Shown: positions 46,010-54,581 of the stretch, one piece after another
How the letters are laid out: each line of letters begins with the position of its first letter
Numbering within the stretch: position 1 is the first letter of the stretch
Source: Methylococcaceae bacterium
GTDB lineage: Bacteria; Pseudomonadota; Gammaproteobacteria; Methylococcales; Methylomonadaceae
Assembly: GCA_006844705.1 (NCBI GenBank)
Contig: SPJS01000060.1
Coordinates: forward strand, 62,001 to 126,000
Reading direction: 5' to 3'
Length of the DNA stretch: 64,000 bases
Notes under the pieces: model-generated
The model's database searches: none
Seen by the model: the letters and a program-made list of their open reading frames with translations, nothing else
What the model was told of the DNA's origin: nothing
Position numbers and translations under genes: made by a program

Positions 46010-46441
46010 TCAGTCATTTTGGTCACCAGAAAACTGGGCAAAGACCTCTTCCCCGGTCATATTTTTTGTTTCATTCAAAAAGGCGTAATACTCGGGCTTT
46101 TCTTCAATAAAAATTTGGTGATCCAGGTGCATTTGACCATCAGTTTCAAACAGCCCGGCGGGAAAGATGTATTGATTATTCTGTTTAAGCCGATAAAAAA
46201 GATGCGTGCCGCATTGGGAACAAAAACCACGTTCGGCCCATTCAGATGATTCGTAGGTAGCGATTTTTTCCAGCCCCGAAATTTTTACTTCACCTTGGCA
46301 ACCGACAGCGAAAAACGGCCCCCCCGTCCATTTTCTACACATGCTGCAATGGCAAACGCCGACATCAGTACTGACTTCTGTCGCTTGAATTCCGACAGCC
46401 CCGCACAGGCAGCTTCCCTTGGTTTCTACGATTGAACTCAT
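46010..46441 (-). CDS. GFA family glutathione-dependent formaldehyde-activating-like protein
   Basis: 143 residues. The GFA zinc-binding pattern is complete: GSCLCGAVG, then GVCHCSMCRKWTGGPFFAVGC, and a C-terminal CSQCGTHLFYRL. True Gfa adds formaldehyde to glutathione, but most members have unknown substrates. In a methanol oxidiser a formaldehyde link is tempting, but this gene is distant from xoxF and no downstream formaldehyde genes are seen. Confidence 0.85.
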   Translation of the reverse strand: MSSIVETKGSCLCGAVGIQATEVSTDVGVCHCSMCRKWTGGPFFAVGCQGEVKISGLEKIATYESSEWAERGFCSQCGTHLFYRLKQNNQYIFPAGLFETDGQMHLDHQIFIEEKPEYYAFLNETKNMTGEEVFAQFSGDQND

Positions 46442-46480
46442 ATTTCACCCCTTAACGCGTAGTGAGATTAAAAATTTAAT

Positions 46481-46762
46481 TCATTTTGGCAAACCGGCAG
46501 CGCGTCTTAACTCAGCTTTTTCCTGCTCGGAAAAATCACGCCAATCCCTGTCCTGCAATGCCCCTTCCAGCGAATAAAGGTAATAACACACCGGTAAATG
46601 CTGGTTTGCATTTTTCTGCATCAAGGCCTGATAAGCATTTGACGACCCCAGATTTTTCAATTCAACAGCATTTGTAACCCCAATTTCTTGTAACTTCAAG
46701 GCCACCGTTTTACCAATATTCTTTAATTCATATAGTGATTGGTTTTTCATGAGCGAGTTCAT
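46481..46762 (-). CDS. TfoX C-terminal domain protein
   Basis: 93 residues, formed only by the TfoX/Sxy C-terminal domain (ELKNIGKTVALKLQEIGVTN, AYQALMQKNANQHLPVCYYLYSLEGAL). The helix-hairpin-helix-like part resembles DNA-binding folds. The N-terminal TfoX domain that induces competence genes in Haemophilus and Vibrio is absent. The ATG at 46762 is used; another ATG four codons in is possible. Competence regulation is not implied. Confidence 0.8.
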   Translation of the reverse strand: MNSLMKNQSLYELKNIGKTVALKLQEIGVTNAVELKNLGSSNAYQALMQKNANQHLPVCYYLYSLEGALQDRDWRDFSEQEKAELRRAAGLPK

Positions 46763-46803
46763 TGTTTAGAAAAGAGGGGAATGGCTGATAACAATTTTCA
46801 CAT

Positions 46804-47166
46804 TCATTCCATTCCAATAGCGTTAATAAACTCAATATGACGATGATAAAAATCATCCACGCTTAAGTAAAATTCACTGCTGTGTTGATGTTGATCAGAG
46901 GTATCAATGGAAATTATCAAATCAGTGATGAAAGCCGGTTTGAATGTATAGCGGGTGGTGGGGGTAAGTTTCCCCTGTTTTATAAGATGTTGGTTGAGGT
47001 TATGGATCTTGAGGTCTCCGCTTTTCATTTCAATGCCACGTGCATCATAGGCGGTGACTTCTACCCAGCCGTTGATGATGTCTGCCCACAGGACAATGCC
47101 GTGGGAAAACGATGGCAGTGTGCAGATGCTTAATGCAATAGTCACTATGAGGCGTGGCAACATCAT
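46804..47166 (-). CDS. Small exported CbiL/NikL-like metal-transport accessory protein
   Basis: 120 residues from the ATG just after the permease stop (a GTG four codons earlier overlaps the permease gene). Signal peptide about 1-22 (LIVTIALSICTLPSFSHG), so the mature chain begins at or near HG. It reads IVLWADIINGWVEVTAYDAR, then a beta-sandwich pattern (GIEMKSGDLKIHN, TTRYTFKPAFITDLIISID), ending with His-containing DQHQHSSEF. This resembles the small periplasmic accessory proteins (CbiL/NikL) of cobalt and nickel importers. Here it ends a manganese/zinc-type ABC operon and may bind metal in the periplasm. The family link is by eye. Confidence 0.65.
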   Translation of the reverse strand: MMLPRLIVTIALSICTLPSFSHGIVLWADIINGWVEVTAYDARGIEMKSGDLKIHNLNQHLIKQGKLTPTTRYTFKPAFITDLIISIDTSDQHQHSSEFYLSVDDFYHRHIEFINAIGME

Positions 47167-47167
47167 A

Positions 47168-48052
47168 TCAGGCAGCACCTGTTCTTATGCCCAGCCAGGG
47201 ACGCAGTAGCAGGGAGAGATAAAACAACAGGCTGGCCAGTAATACAATTGCGGCTGAAAGGGGGATTGAAAATAGCGTAGACATCATCAGGCCGCCCAGG
47301 CTGCTGATGGTGCCGATGATGATGCTGGTCCAAAAAAATCCGAACAGGTTTTGTGCTGTGTTTTGCGCACTGGCGGCAGGGATGACCATTAAGGCCAGCA
47401 CCAGCATGGCACCGATCATTTTCAGACTGGCAACGATGACCAGGGTGATGCAGATGACCAGTAAATATTGGAGGCACATCACAGGCGTTCCGTGCATTCT
47501 GGCGAGGATGGGGTTGAGGCCGATCAACATGATGCGATTGAATGTAAATAGCAGAATACCGGCAAATAATACGAGCGTGGCAAACAGGATGAAAAGGTCA
47601 TTGTCTGTAATCGTAATCAGGCTACCGAACAATATGGCTTCAATCTGGTGGATGTTGAATTGTTGGGTGACCAGTACCATGGCGATGACGCCCACCCCCA
47701 GCACCTGGGTCAGAATGACGCCGGTAATGGTATCGGTTGACAGGCGGGATTGATGTTTGACAAACAACATGATCAGTGCTGTCAGCAGTGAAAAACCATA
47801 TAGCCCGGCATAGGTTTCGCCCATCGGTTCACCAAAATACAGGCCAAGAGCAACACCGGTCAAAGAGGCGTGGCTGATGGTTTGTGAATAGAACACCAGG
47901 CGATGACTGATGACCAGCGTGCCGATACTGCCCAGCATCGGGCCAATTAAAAAACAGGCAAGCAATGCGCGCATCATAAAGCGGTGTTCAAAGGCCTGCG
48001 GCAGACAACCGCTGCGGGTAAAGCTATCGATCAGGCTGTAAATAAATTCCAT
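47168..48052 (-). CDS. Metal ABC transporter permease (ZnuB-like)
   Basis: 294 residues from ATG 48052. ABC-3 family membrane protein with about eight TM helices. Segments: ALLACFLIGPMLGSIGTLVI, SHASLTGVALGLYFG, TQVLGVGVIAMVLV, FGSLITITDNDLFILFATL and KMIGAMLVLALMVIPAASAQ. It carries Zn or Mn ions with the ATPase encoded two bases upstream and the binding protein before that. No iron/siderophore permease features. Confidence 0.88.
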   Translation of the reverse strand: MEFIYSLIDSFTRSGCLPQAFEHRFMMRALLACFLIGPMLGSIGTLVISHRLVFYSQTISHASLTGVALGLYFGEPMGETYAGLYGFSLLTALIMLFVKHQSRLSTDTITGVILTQVLGVGVIAMVLVTQQFNIHQIEAILFGSLITITDNDLFILFATLVLFAGILLFTFNRIMLIGLNPILARMHGTPVMCLQYLLVICITLVIVASLKMIGAMLVLALMVIPAASAQNTAQNLFGFFWTSIIIGTISSLGGLMMSTLFSIPLSAAIVLLASLLFYLSLLLRPWLGIRTGAA

Positions 48053-48054
48053 TG

Positions 48055-48801
48055 TTACGGCGTGGAGGTAAAGGTCGTCTGATGGGATGCCCACGGCGTT
48101 AGCGGCGGGGAAAGAGAGTGCGCGTATTGCTGCTTGAATTGGGTCATGTTGCCAGTGAAGATCACCGTTTTGTTCAGCAGGGTAAGCTGGTCGGCGATGC
48201 GCTCAACCATGGCCCAGTCGTGCGCCACTAGCACAATTGTGATTTTAAAGTGGCTTCGCAACAGACACAGTAATTTTTCAAGATTGCTGGCCGACTGTTC
48301 ATCCATATTACTTTCCGGTTCATCCATCACCAGTAGGCGCGGCTGACTGGATAAGGCCTGGGCGATCATCACTCTGCGGCATTCTCCTCCGGAGAGTTCG
48401 GCTAGGGGTCGATTAAGTAAATGACCACATTCAGATTGATCAAGCAAGCGAAGAATCTTTTGATTGAGTGTTTTGTTGCGTCCAAAAAAGACCGGGCGCC
48501 GTGCTAAAAACAAGTGGAAAAAATCAGCGACGGTGATGGGCAGATTGGGGTCGAAATTTAATTGTTGCGGCACATAGGCTATGTCAGCAGGGTGTTTGCC
48601 GGCAAAGTAGATGTTACCCTGATGGGGAAGGTGACCCAGCAGACAACGAACCAGAGTGGTTTTTCCAGCCCCGTTGGGGCCCGTGATGGCATGAATGGTG
48701 TGTTGTTTTATTTGCAGCGAAACCTTGTCCAGAATGGTCGAACCGGACAGGTGAACAGACAGCTGTTCAATGTCTACCAAATAGCTGGGATTATCTAGCA
48801 T
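48055..48801 (-). CDS. Metal ABC transporter ATPase (ZnuC-like)
   Basis: 248 residues. Walker A ITGPNGAGKTTLVRCLL, Q-loop IAYVPQQLNFDPNLPITVADFF, signature LAELSGGECRRVMIAQAL, Walker B LLVMDEPESNMDEQ and H-loop VLVAHDWAMVERI. The ZnuC/MntB pattern (VPQQ..D...P.TV.DF) is clear. The C terminus (after 225) is unusually Ser/Thr/Pro-rich. It overlaps the binding-protein gene by 11 bases. Confidence 0.92.
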   Translation of the reverse strand: MLDNPSYLVDIEQLSVHLSGSTILDKVSLQIKQHTIHAITGPNGAGKTTLVRCLLGHLPHQGNIYFAGKHPADIAYVPQQLNFDPNLPITVADFFHLFLARRPVFFGRNKTLNQKILRLLDQSECGHLLNRPLAELSGGECRRVMIAQALSSQPRLLVMDEPESNMDEQSASNLEKLLCLLRSHFKITIVLVAHDWAMVERIADQLTLLNKTVIFTGNMTQFKQQYAHSLSPPLTPWASHQTTFTSTP

Positions 48802-49699
48802 ACTGGCTTAAAGCACTGTAAATGGTTTGCATGTTGTTTTGCATCGCCCGTTCAAATTTGTCTGCGGTATAGGCGCCAGAAGCGATGTGGTCCAACTGGA
48901 AGGTGTTAATATTGGTTTCCTGCTTAATCACGTGGCTGAATTTTTCACCGTAATCCAGCTCGGTAAACAGGATGTCTATGTTTTGTTGTTGCAGTTGCCT
49001 GATGGTATCTGTCAGCTGGCTGGGAGAAGGGTTCAGGCCGTGGCGCGGCTGGATGACACGATCTAATTCCAGCCCCAGGTCCTGCAGTAAATAACGATAG
49101 GCATCATGCACGCTGGCCAGCTTGATATCGGTAAAATGTCCCGCATTCAGATGAGTAAGCTGTTGCGCCAGAAGCGTGCGCAGCTTCTTGATATACCTGC
49201 GGGTTTGCCGGGCATAAAAATCGGCATTGTTTGGATCAGTGGTCTGTAGTTGTTGACTGATGGTTGAAATTTGCTGAATGGCACTGGTAATAGACAGAAA
49301 CGAATGGCTGTTCCACTGGGCTGAAGAGGTAGTGTTCTGAGTAAATGAGGGGATCAATGGAGATTGTGTTCCCGCCTGAATATGTACCAGATCGAGTGGC
49401 TTGACAGCACTTAACATGGCCGGCAGAAAAGCGTCATGCCCCAGACCATTACTGATTAATACATGGGCACTCAGCAAACGTTGCAGATCATCCGGTTGCG
49501 GCTGGTAACTGTGGGGGTCACTGCCGGCGGGCAGCAACGGAAAGACATCGGCCCGCTCGCCTGCAATATTTTTAACCCACGAGTAATAGGGATGCAGGGT
49601 GACTGCGATTTTTAGTTTTGCTTGTGCATTGGCCGGATCAAGCAATAGCATCATGCTGACCAGGATGATGAATAATTCAGGAAGATATCGTCTTAACAT
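48791..49699 (-). CDS. Metal ABC transporter substrate-binding protein (ZnuA-like, cluster A-I)
   Basis: 302 residues. Signal peptide about 1-25 (LFIILVSMMLLLDPANA). Metal ligands appear as His63 (GSDPHSYQPQPDDL), His in WNSHSFLS, His in LASVHDAYRYL and an acidic LFTELDYGEKF. The bilobed cluster A-I fold has a long backbone helix (ADFYARQTRRYIKKLRTLLAQ). The typical ZnuA His-rich loop is missing; a Ser/Thr/Asn stretch takes its place. Zinc is the most likely ligand, manganese possible. Confidence 0.88.
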   Translation of the reverse strand: MLRRYLPELFIILVSMMLLLDPANAQAKLKIAVTLHPYYSWVKNIAGERADVFPLLPAGSDPHSYQPQPDDLQRLLSAHVLISNGLGHDAFLPAMLSAVKPLDLVHIQAGTQSPLIPSFTQNTTSSAQWNSHSFLSITSAIQQISTISQQLQTTDPNNADFYARQTRRYIKKLRTLLAQQLTHLNAGHFTDIKLASVHDAYRYLLQDLGLELDRVIQPRHGLNPSPSQLTDTIRQLQQQNIDILFTELDYGEKFSHVIKQETNINTFQLDHIASGAYTADKFERAMQNNMQTIYSALSQYAR

Positions 49700-49702
49700 G
49701 GG

Positions 49703-50341
49703 CTAGGGTGAATTATTTGAAACGGGTTTAAGGGATTGTGTTTTCAATAACGGATCGTGTGCCTGCATTAACCAGAACCAGCCCGCATCCGGTAGCCGTT
49801 CACCAGGATAGGGGCGGGCAGGTTCAGGGAAATACCAGACCTGAACGGCGGTAAGTCTGTTTGGGTCGTAGTCAACCCCCGGATGCGGGTGGGGATGATA
49901 TCCGGCATGTAAATCTATCAGGCGCAGGATAAAAGTGATGGCATGCTGCGGATGATAGCCTAGATAATCAACCCACGAGCCGCCGTCATAACTGGTCCAA
50001 ACAGTGCCGTGCAGATCGCGCGGGAGTAACTCTTCGGCAAATGGTGGAACAAGCTGTTGCTGTAACAGACTGACTTCCGGCCACCAGCCGCCCTGATTGC
50101 GTAAATCAACAATATCATTGATGCTGGCATACAGGTTTCTATACAGGGTGCGTTGCAACGGGGTCAGGATAGTGTCGATGTGTTGATAGGGCTGTAGATG
50201 AATGAGCACCGGTTGTTGAGCCAGCCGGTAAAAACGCAGTGATACGGTACTGACGATGCATAAACAGCAGGCGATGAGCAACAGCAATTCTCGCTGCGGG
50301 CTATAGGGTTTAACCAGGGCCATGCATGAAGTTTGATTCAT
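49703..50341 (-). CDS. DUF6162 family membrane-anchored protein of the metal operon
   Basis: 212 residues. N-terminal TM segment about 20-36 (LLLLIACCLCIVSTVSL) and an exposed domain with GGWWPEVSLLQQQLVPPFAEEL, DGGSWVDYLGYHPQHAITFILRLIDLHAGYH and the metal-like motif HPHPHPGVDYD. DUF6162 proteins recur beside zinc ABC transporters; their job is unknown. The His-rich run suggests periplasmic zinc handling or handover to the binding protein encoded 3 bases downstream. Confidence 0.75.
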   Translation of the reverse strand: MNQTSCMALVKPYSPQRELLLLIACCLCIVSTVSLRFYRLAQQPVLIHLQPYQHIDTILTPLQRTLYRNLYASINDIVDLRNQGGWWPEVSLLQQQLVPPFAEELLPRDLHGTVWTSYDGGSWVDYLGYHPQHAITFILRLIDLHAGYHPHPHPGVDYDPNRLTAVQVWYFPEPARPYPGERLPDAGWFWLMQAHDPLLKTQSLKPVSNNSP

Positions 50342-50355
50342 GACCGTCTGCCAGA

Positions 50356-51576
50356 CTAAAAATGAATGGAATGTTTAGGTGCCATGGTACGTTGCAGGCC
50401 CCAGGAAACAGAGTTGAAAAAGTTCTGATCCAGCTTGAAACGCTCATCAGCCAGTAAGGGTTGACTGCTTTTGACCAGTGCGTCCTTAAGACGTAATACG
50501 TCCGGATAGGCCATCAGTTGACGCAGCATGCTCTGATGATGTTTGCGATCTGCTTCGCTCACCAAGAGTGGACCGAGTTGGCTGATCATCATGTTGGATG
50601 CCAGATACAGATCAGTTGACGTGTTGATTTTCTGCGTCACTTTATCGGGAACGATGCCCAATTGATCCACGGTATCAGCCATCGCATGGAACAGGCCTAA
50701 ACGGGTACAATTAACCCGGCTGACCGGCTTCCACTGACTGGCCAGAGGAGGTTTGCCAAAGATGGCCAGATAATCCTGTAAGCTTATTTTATGCTGTTGA
50801 AAAGTTATAATGACAGTTTGCGGGTCAGCATCTGAGGCTGGTATGTTGGCACATTGTTGTTCCACATTGGCCTGCTGTAGAATCTGTTGCCTGAAATCCA
50901 GCCAGCGCTTTTTCATACGCTCCTGTTCAGCAACGGGCGTTAATTCTTGGTCATCGACAATGCCGGTATCAATGGAATGGCGGTTGTTTTCGGGGATAGT
51001 GGTAACAAACTGCTTTAATCCCTCCAATGAAGGTGGCATCTTGCCCAAAACAATCAATTCTTCCAGAAATTCAGTTTTTGCGCCGGCCTGATAAAAATTT
51101 AATACAGCCTTTATTTCGGGTTGATGTTCCAGTTTTTGTTGACGAGCCTGGTTTATAAACAAATTAAAGCGGGCAAACATTAATGCCTGTTCCTTAAACC
51201 AGTTGGTCACGGCCAGTTGATAAAAGCGCGGTTGTTGTTTTAAGGCGGCAATGTTATCGATAAATTTGTGGACGTTATCCGGATGAAACAGGGCAATGCC
51301 ACGGATGACTTCAAAATGCGAAAAAAAGTTGGTTTGCACCCGGTCATACTTGGTATCAAATGCCGTAACCCGATTAAGATAATCAGCGTATTTTTGGCGA
51401 TTTATATCCACACTCTGAATGTGAATAAGGTTTGCTTGTGGCGCTTCAAATCCGGACGGGGAGATCTCAATTTTCGGGGCGAGAGCAAAATGAGCGTGCA
51501 GGCTTTGACTGAAAAGCCAGGTAATAATGAAAAGTGTTAGCCTGTGGTGACTTGAATCGAATATTTTCGCTGTCAT
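50356..51576 (-). CDS. Exported protein heading the metal-import operon, unknown function
   Basis: 406 residues with a signal peptide (about 1-29, LTLFIITWLFSQSLHAHF). The mature N terminus starts near HAHFALAP. The rest is mostly helical; ISLQDYLAIFGKPP and CTRLGLFHAMADTVDQLG vaguely resemble SurA-type chaperones, but no rotamase core is seen. The order 406-aa protein, DUF6162, binding protein, ATPase, permease, CbiL-like with gaps of 14 bases or less suggests one operon with a shared metal role. I do not recognise a domain. Confidence 0.65.
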   Translation of the reverse strand: MTAKIFDSSHHRLTLFIITWLFSQSLHAHFALAPKIEISPSGFEAPQANLIHIQSVDINRQKYADYLNRVTAFDTKYDRVQTNFFSHFEVIRGIALFHPDNVHKFIDNIAALKQQPRFYQLAVTNWFKEQALMFARFNLFINQARQQKLEHQPEIKAVLNFYQAGAKTEFLEELIVLGKMPPSLEGLKQFVTTIPENNRHSIDTGIVDDQELTPVAEQERMKKRWLDFRQQILQQANVEQQCANIPASDADPQTVIITFQQHKISLQDYLAIFGKPPLASQWKPVSRVNCTRLGLFHAMADTVDQLGIVPDKVTQKINTSTDLYLASNMMISQLGPLLVSEADRKHHQSMLRQLMAYPDVLRLKDALVKSSQPLLADERFKLDQNFFNSVSWGLQRTMAPKHSIHF

Positions 51577-51971
51577 CTGCTTGCGTTTAGTTGGATAAGC
51601 GGGGCTATGTTAAAACAATCAATGTTTCACCATGATGACAATTTGTTGTTAATCAGTTATTCAATTTATATCTCTATCTTTATGATTTTTATTGCAATTT
51701 AGTGACAGTTCCACGTTGACTATAAAAAACAAAGCCTTGCGGTTTTTGTCATGTTGCTGTCCTGATATTGTCACTGAAGTTTAATTATGTCTTAACACGA
51801 CAGTCATTTCCGCTTGTTAACTTTCCTCTTGAATTCAGCGTCAAATATCAACTGACTCATGCATCCCAAATTTCACCTATATCTTTTACAGGCCGGGCGT
51901 AAGTAGTTTGCTGGCGTTGGATTCGCCTTACTGCTGTACTAATTTAAACGCATAATAAATAGTGGGAGTAA
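51577..51971. other. Divergent intergenic region, metal operon and phosphoesterase
   Basis: About 395 bases, promoters for both directions. AAACAATCAATGTTT near 51613-51627 is a short inverted repeat (AAACA/TGTTT) close to the metal operon start and could be a repressor site, but it does not match a Zur box well. No coding frame is supported. Confidence 0.4.
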
Positions 51972-54035
51972 ATGATGGTTAAGACTATTCTTTCAGCTGT
52001 TGTAATTGCTGTTTCTGCATCTGCAGTCCTGATTTCAGGACCGGTGATGGCAAAAGCAACCGATTACAAAGCAACAGTTCAAACTAAAAAAATAAACAAG
52101 GGACGCAAAAAAGTTAAGGGCTTTGTTTTTGAAGATATAAATCGCAATGGCAAATTCAACCGAGGCGAACCAGGCATTCCTAATGTGATGGTTTCAAACG
52201 GTAAAGAAGTTGTGATGACCAACAAACGCGGTAAATATGTGTTCAAAAAGAAATATTACCGTGAAGATATGAACATCTTTGTTTCCAAACCGGCTTGTTA
52301 CGATTTGCCGGTGGACGAAAACAATGTGCCTCAATTCAGCTACACGCATAAAAAACACGGTTCTGCCAAGCCATTGGTTTTTGGCGGTTTATCTGCGACG
52401 GGCAGATTGCCAAAACAAATCAACTTTCCTTTAATCAAAGGTGAGTGTAAAGAAAAATTCAGCGTGGCCGTATCGGGTGATCCACAACCGTACAGCAATA
52501 TTGAAATTGGTTATGTACGCGATACCCTGGCCAAAGAACTGGCTGATCGTGATGATATCGAAGCGATCATCGTTGAAGGGGACGTGATGGGTGACGATAT
52601 GGGCTTGTTGCCGCGTTTCCTGAATAATATGAGTGCTGCTAATGCGTTGCAATATTTGGTAGTAGGTAACCATGATCTCGATTTTGATGCAGATACAGAT
52701 GCTGATTCTTCTGATACGTTCCGTCGTGTTTGGGGGCCAAACTACTATTCATTTACCATCGGCAAGGTTCACTTCGTTACATTGGATAACACGACTTATC
52801 CTTGTTCAGCGACTGACCCGCAAGGTAATGCGGATGATCGTTGGAACTTTTGTGATGGCAGCAAAACCTACAATGGCCGTATTCCTGAAATGCAGCTGGA
52901 GTGGCTGAAAAATGATCTGAAATATGTGCCTGAAGATCATTTGATCGTGATCAGCTACCATATTCCAACCGTATCGTTCATAGACCAATTTGCTTACAAA
53001 CATTCAGAAGACAATGCTAAACGTCTGTATGAAATTTTGGGTTATCAGCTGGTTAACGGACAATGGGAAGGCGGCAGACCGGCGCTAGCGTTGAGTGGTC
53101 ATACCCACACCAACGAGCAGTTACGTCCGGGTGAATTGTACGAAGGCTGGACACAGGCTTCACATGACTTCCCCATGCCTTTTCCCCAAATCGTGGCGGG
53201 TGCGGCAGCAGGTTCATGGTGGTCAGGTGATTTCAATGACGGCCAGATTCCAGAGTCTTATCAACGTTTAGGTTCGCCTAAAGGCTATTATGTTTTGTCT
53301 TTCGACGGCAATAAGTATTCTGATGAATTCAAGGCGTCGGGTAAACATCAGTCTCGCCAAATAAGCCTGTCATTTAATTCGCCTGCATTTCGTGACTGGT
53401 TCAGCAGTCTTTCTGACTGGTACTCTGACACCAGCGCAGAAAAGAGCCCCATTCCTCCGGTCAGTGCAAACAACCTGGGTGACAACAAATTGCTGGCACC
53501 GGTTGAGTTGAAAGACACCAAGCTGGTGATCAACGTATGGAACGGTTCGCGTGATTCAGAAGTCTGGGTGAAATTCAATGATGCAGATGCCGTGGCTGCA
53601 GAACGTACGCAAAAAGGCGAAGGCGAAGGTATGTTGGAAACGCTGGATCCCTATGCATTACGTCGTCAGTTAAGCGTATTGCGTTATGCATTGAAAAGCA
53701 CGCAAAGTGATGAAAACGAAATCTGGAACGAAGATTTAGGTGATCGTTCGGACGGTTTTGAATTATTTAACGCGTCAGTTTTTCAAGCAGATTCTCAAAA
53801 TCTTTTACCAAGCTGGATGTGGACTGATCAATCTATGCACGTGTGGAATATCGATGTTCCAACGGGCTTGAAAGACGGTGTACATCGTGTTGAAGTGATG
53901 ACAAAAGATGTGCATGGCAACATGTATAAAGAATCCATGCTGTTTGAAGTGCGCACTCCCAACGGTTCAATCGATCCTATGGTCAATGATCCAACGGATG
54001 AGAAATACGACCGTCGTTTGCCTCGAGAGTTGTAA
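51972..54035 (+). CDS. Large exported calcineurin-like metallophosphoesterase
   Basis: 687 residues. Signal peptide about 1-27 (LSAVVIAVSASAVLISGPVMA). An SdrD-B/metallophos-N beta domain covers about 48-110 (VKGFVFEDINRNGKFNRGEPGIPNV). The metallophosphatase domain covers about 160-400 with AVSGDPQPY, VEGDVMGDD, VGNHDLD, SYHIPT and LSGHTHTNEQLR, all five metal-ligand motifs. The C-terminal metallophos-C domain is about 440-690. ATG with a GGGAG site. Mature protein is probably periplasmic or secreted, hydrolysing phosphoesters to release phosphate; substrate unknown. Its DVNRNGKF-type prefix suggests calcium. Confidence 0.85.
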   Translation: MMVKTILSAVVIAVSASAVLISGPVMAKATDYKATVQTKKINKGRKKVKGFVFEDINRNGKFNRGEPGIPNVMVSNGKEVVMTNKRGKYVFKKKYYREDMNIFVSKPACYDLPVDENNVPQFSYTHKKHGSAKPLVFGGLSATGRLPKQINFPLIKGECKEKFSVAVSGDPQPYSNIEIGYVRDTLAKELADRDDIEAIIVEGDVMGDDMGLLPRFLNNMSAANALQYLVVGNHDLDFDADTDADSSDTFRRVWGPNYYSFTIGKVHFVTLDNTTYPCSATDPQGNADDRWNFCDGSKTYNGRIPEMQLEWLKNDLKYVPEDHLIVISYHIPTVSFIDQFAYKHSEDNAKRLYEILGYQLVNGQWEGGRPALALSGHTHTNEQLRPGELYEGWTQASHDFPMPFPQIVAGAAAGSWWSGDFNDGQIPESYQRLGSPKGYYVLSFDGNKYSDEFKASGKHQSRQISLSFNSPAFRDWFSSLSDWYSDTSAEKSPIPPVSANNLGDNKLLAPVELKDTKLVINVWNGSRDSEVWVKFNDADAVAAERTQKGEGEGMLETLDPYALRRQLSVLRYALKSTQSDENEIWNEDLGDRSDGFELFNASVFQADSQNLLPSWMWTDQSMHVWNIDVPTGLKDGVHRVEVMTKDVHGNMYKESMLFEVRTPNGSIDPMVNDPTDEKYDRRLPREL

Positions 54036-54075
54036 GCAGTATGTGGCTTGATGACTGATTGCAGTCATCTTTCAG

Positions 54076-54104
54076 AGAAGGGGGCGTGAGTCCCCTTCTT
54101 TTTT
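54076..54104 (+). terminator. Rho-independent terminator of the phosphoesterase gene
   Basis: An eight-bp stem (AGAAGGGG/CCCCTTCT) with an 8-base loop is followed by six T. It lies 41 bases after the stop codon. A textbook intrinsic terminator. Confidence 0.9.
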
Positions 54105-54147
54105 GGAATATATCTGTATGTTGCCAGCACAAACTGATGTTTGGTAC

Positions 54148-54309
54148 TTAAAATTCTTTGGACTTATAAACCTCATCGACGATTCTTTTGAACCAGCTTG
54201 GCCGAAAAATTGCCGCATACAGGCAGAGTAATGTGGTCGTTGGAAAGGGTAAAAAGCTTGCCAGGCTCATGAATAAGAGAAAAAAAATGGTGAGTATGCG
54301 TGTTTTCAT
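54148..54309 (-). CDS. Small membrane protein (53 residues)
   Basis: An open frame too short for routine gene lists: MKTRILTIFFLLFMSLASFL, then PFPTTTLLCLYAAIFRPSWF and KRIVDEVYKSKEF. It has a hydrophobic region of about 7-40 with a Pro-Thr-rich kink, a single cysteine and a basic tail. The LPFPTTTLLCLYAAIFRPSWF core looks conserved, as in small inner-membrane proteins of proteobacteria, but I cannot name it. An overlapping 60-codon frame on the same strand lacks such features. No strong ribosome site; two ATG codons are usable. Confidence 0.55.
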   Translation of the reverse strand: MKTRILTIFFLLFMSLASFLPFPTTTLLCLYAAIFRPSWFKRIVDEVYKSKEF

Positions 54310-54428
54310 AACGGTGTTTCAGTAACGTGTTCAAATATAGCCGGGTGAAATACACTTTATTCAGACCGACAACAAGTGAATATTCAGTGTGATCCTAAAT
54401 CGAGAGGCTGGAATATTCATGACATAGA

Positions 54429-54447
54429 CAAAATGATTATCATAACC
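54429..54447. promoter_or_regulatory. Fur-box-like site
   Basis: The minus-strand sequence GGTTATGATAATCATTTTG matches 15 of 19 positions of the Fur consensus GATAATGATAATCATTATC, with an intact ATGATAATCAT core. It lies between the small membrane-protein gene (start 120 bases away) and prfB (about 135 bases away). fur itself is in the window at 1917. Confidence 0.55.
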
Positions 54448-54581
54448 AATCACGGAAGTACGATCTTACTTTTGTTTCTCCTGAAGTGACTTTTTCTTCC
54501 AGGCAGTTTTATAGAAATCGCCTAATCAGATATAATGAACGGTTCATTTTTATAGCGGATAAAAATACGCCTGATTCATTC

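Noticed and set aside
46010..46441. GFA protein as the formaldehyde pathway partner of XoxF
   Set aside because: The gene is 22 kb from xoxF, stands in an unrelated gene group, and most GFA members are not formaldehyde enzymes.
54173..54355. 60-codon minus-strand frame
   Set aside because: It overlaps the 53-residue frame at 54148-54309, which has the better membrane-protein composition.
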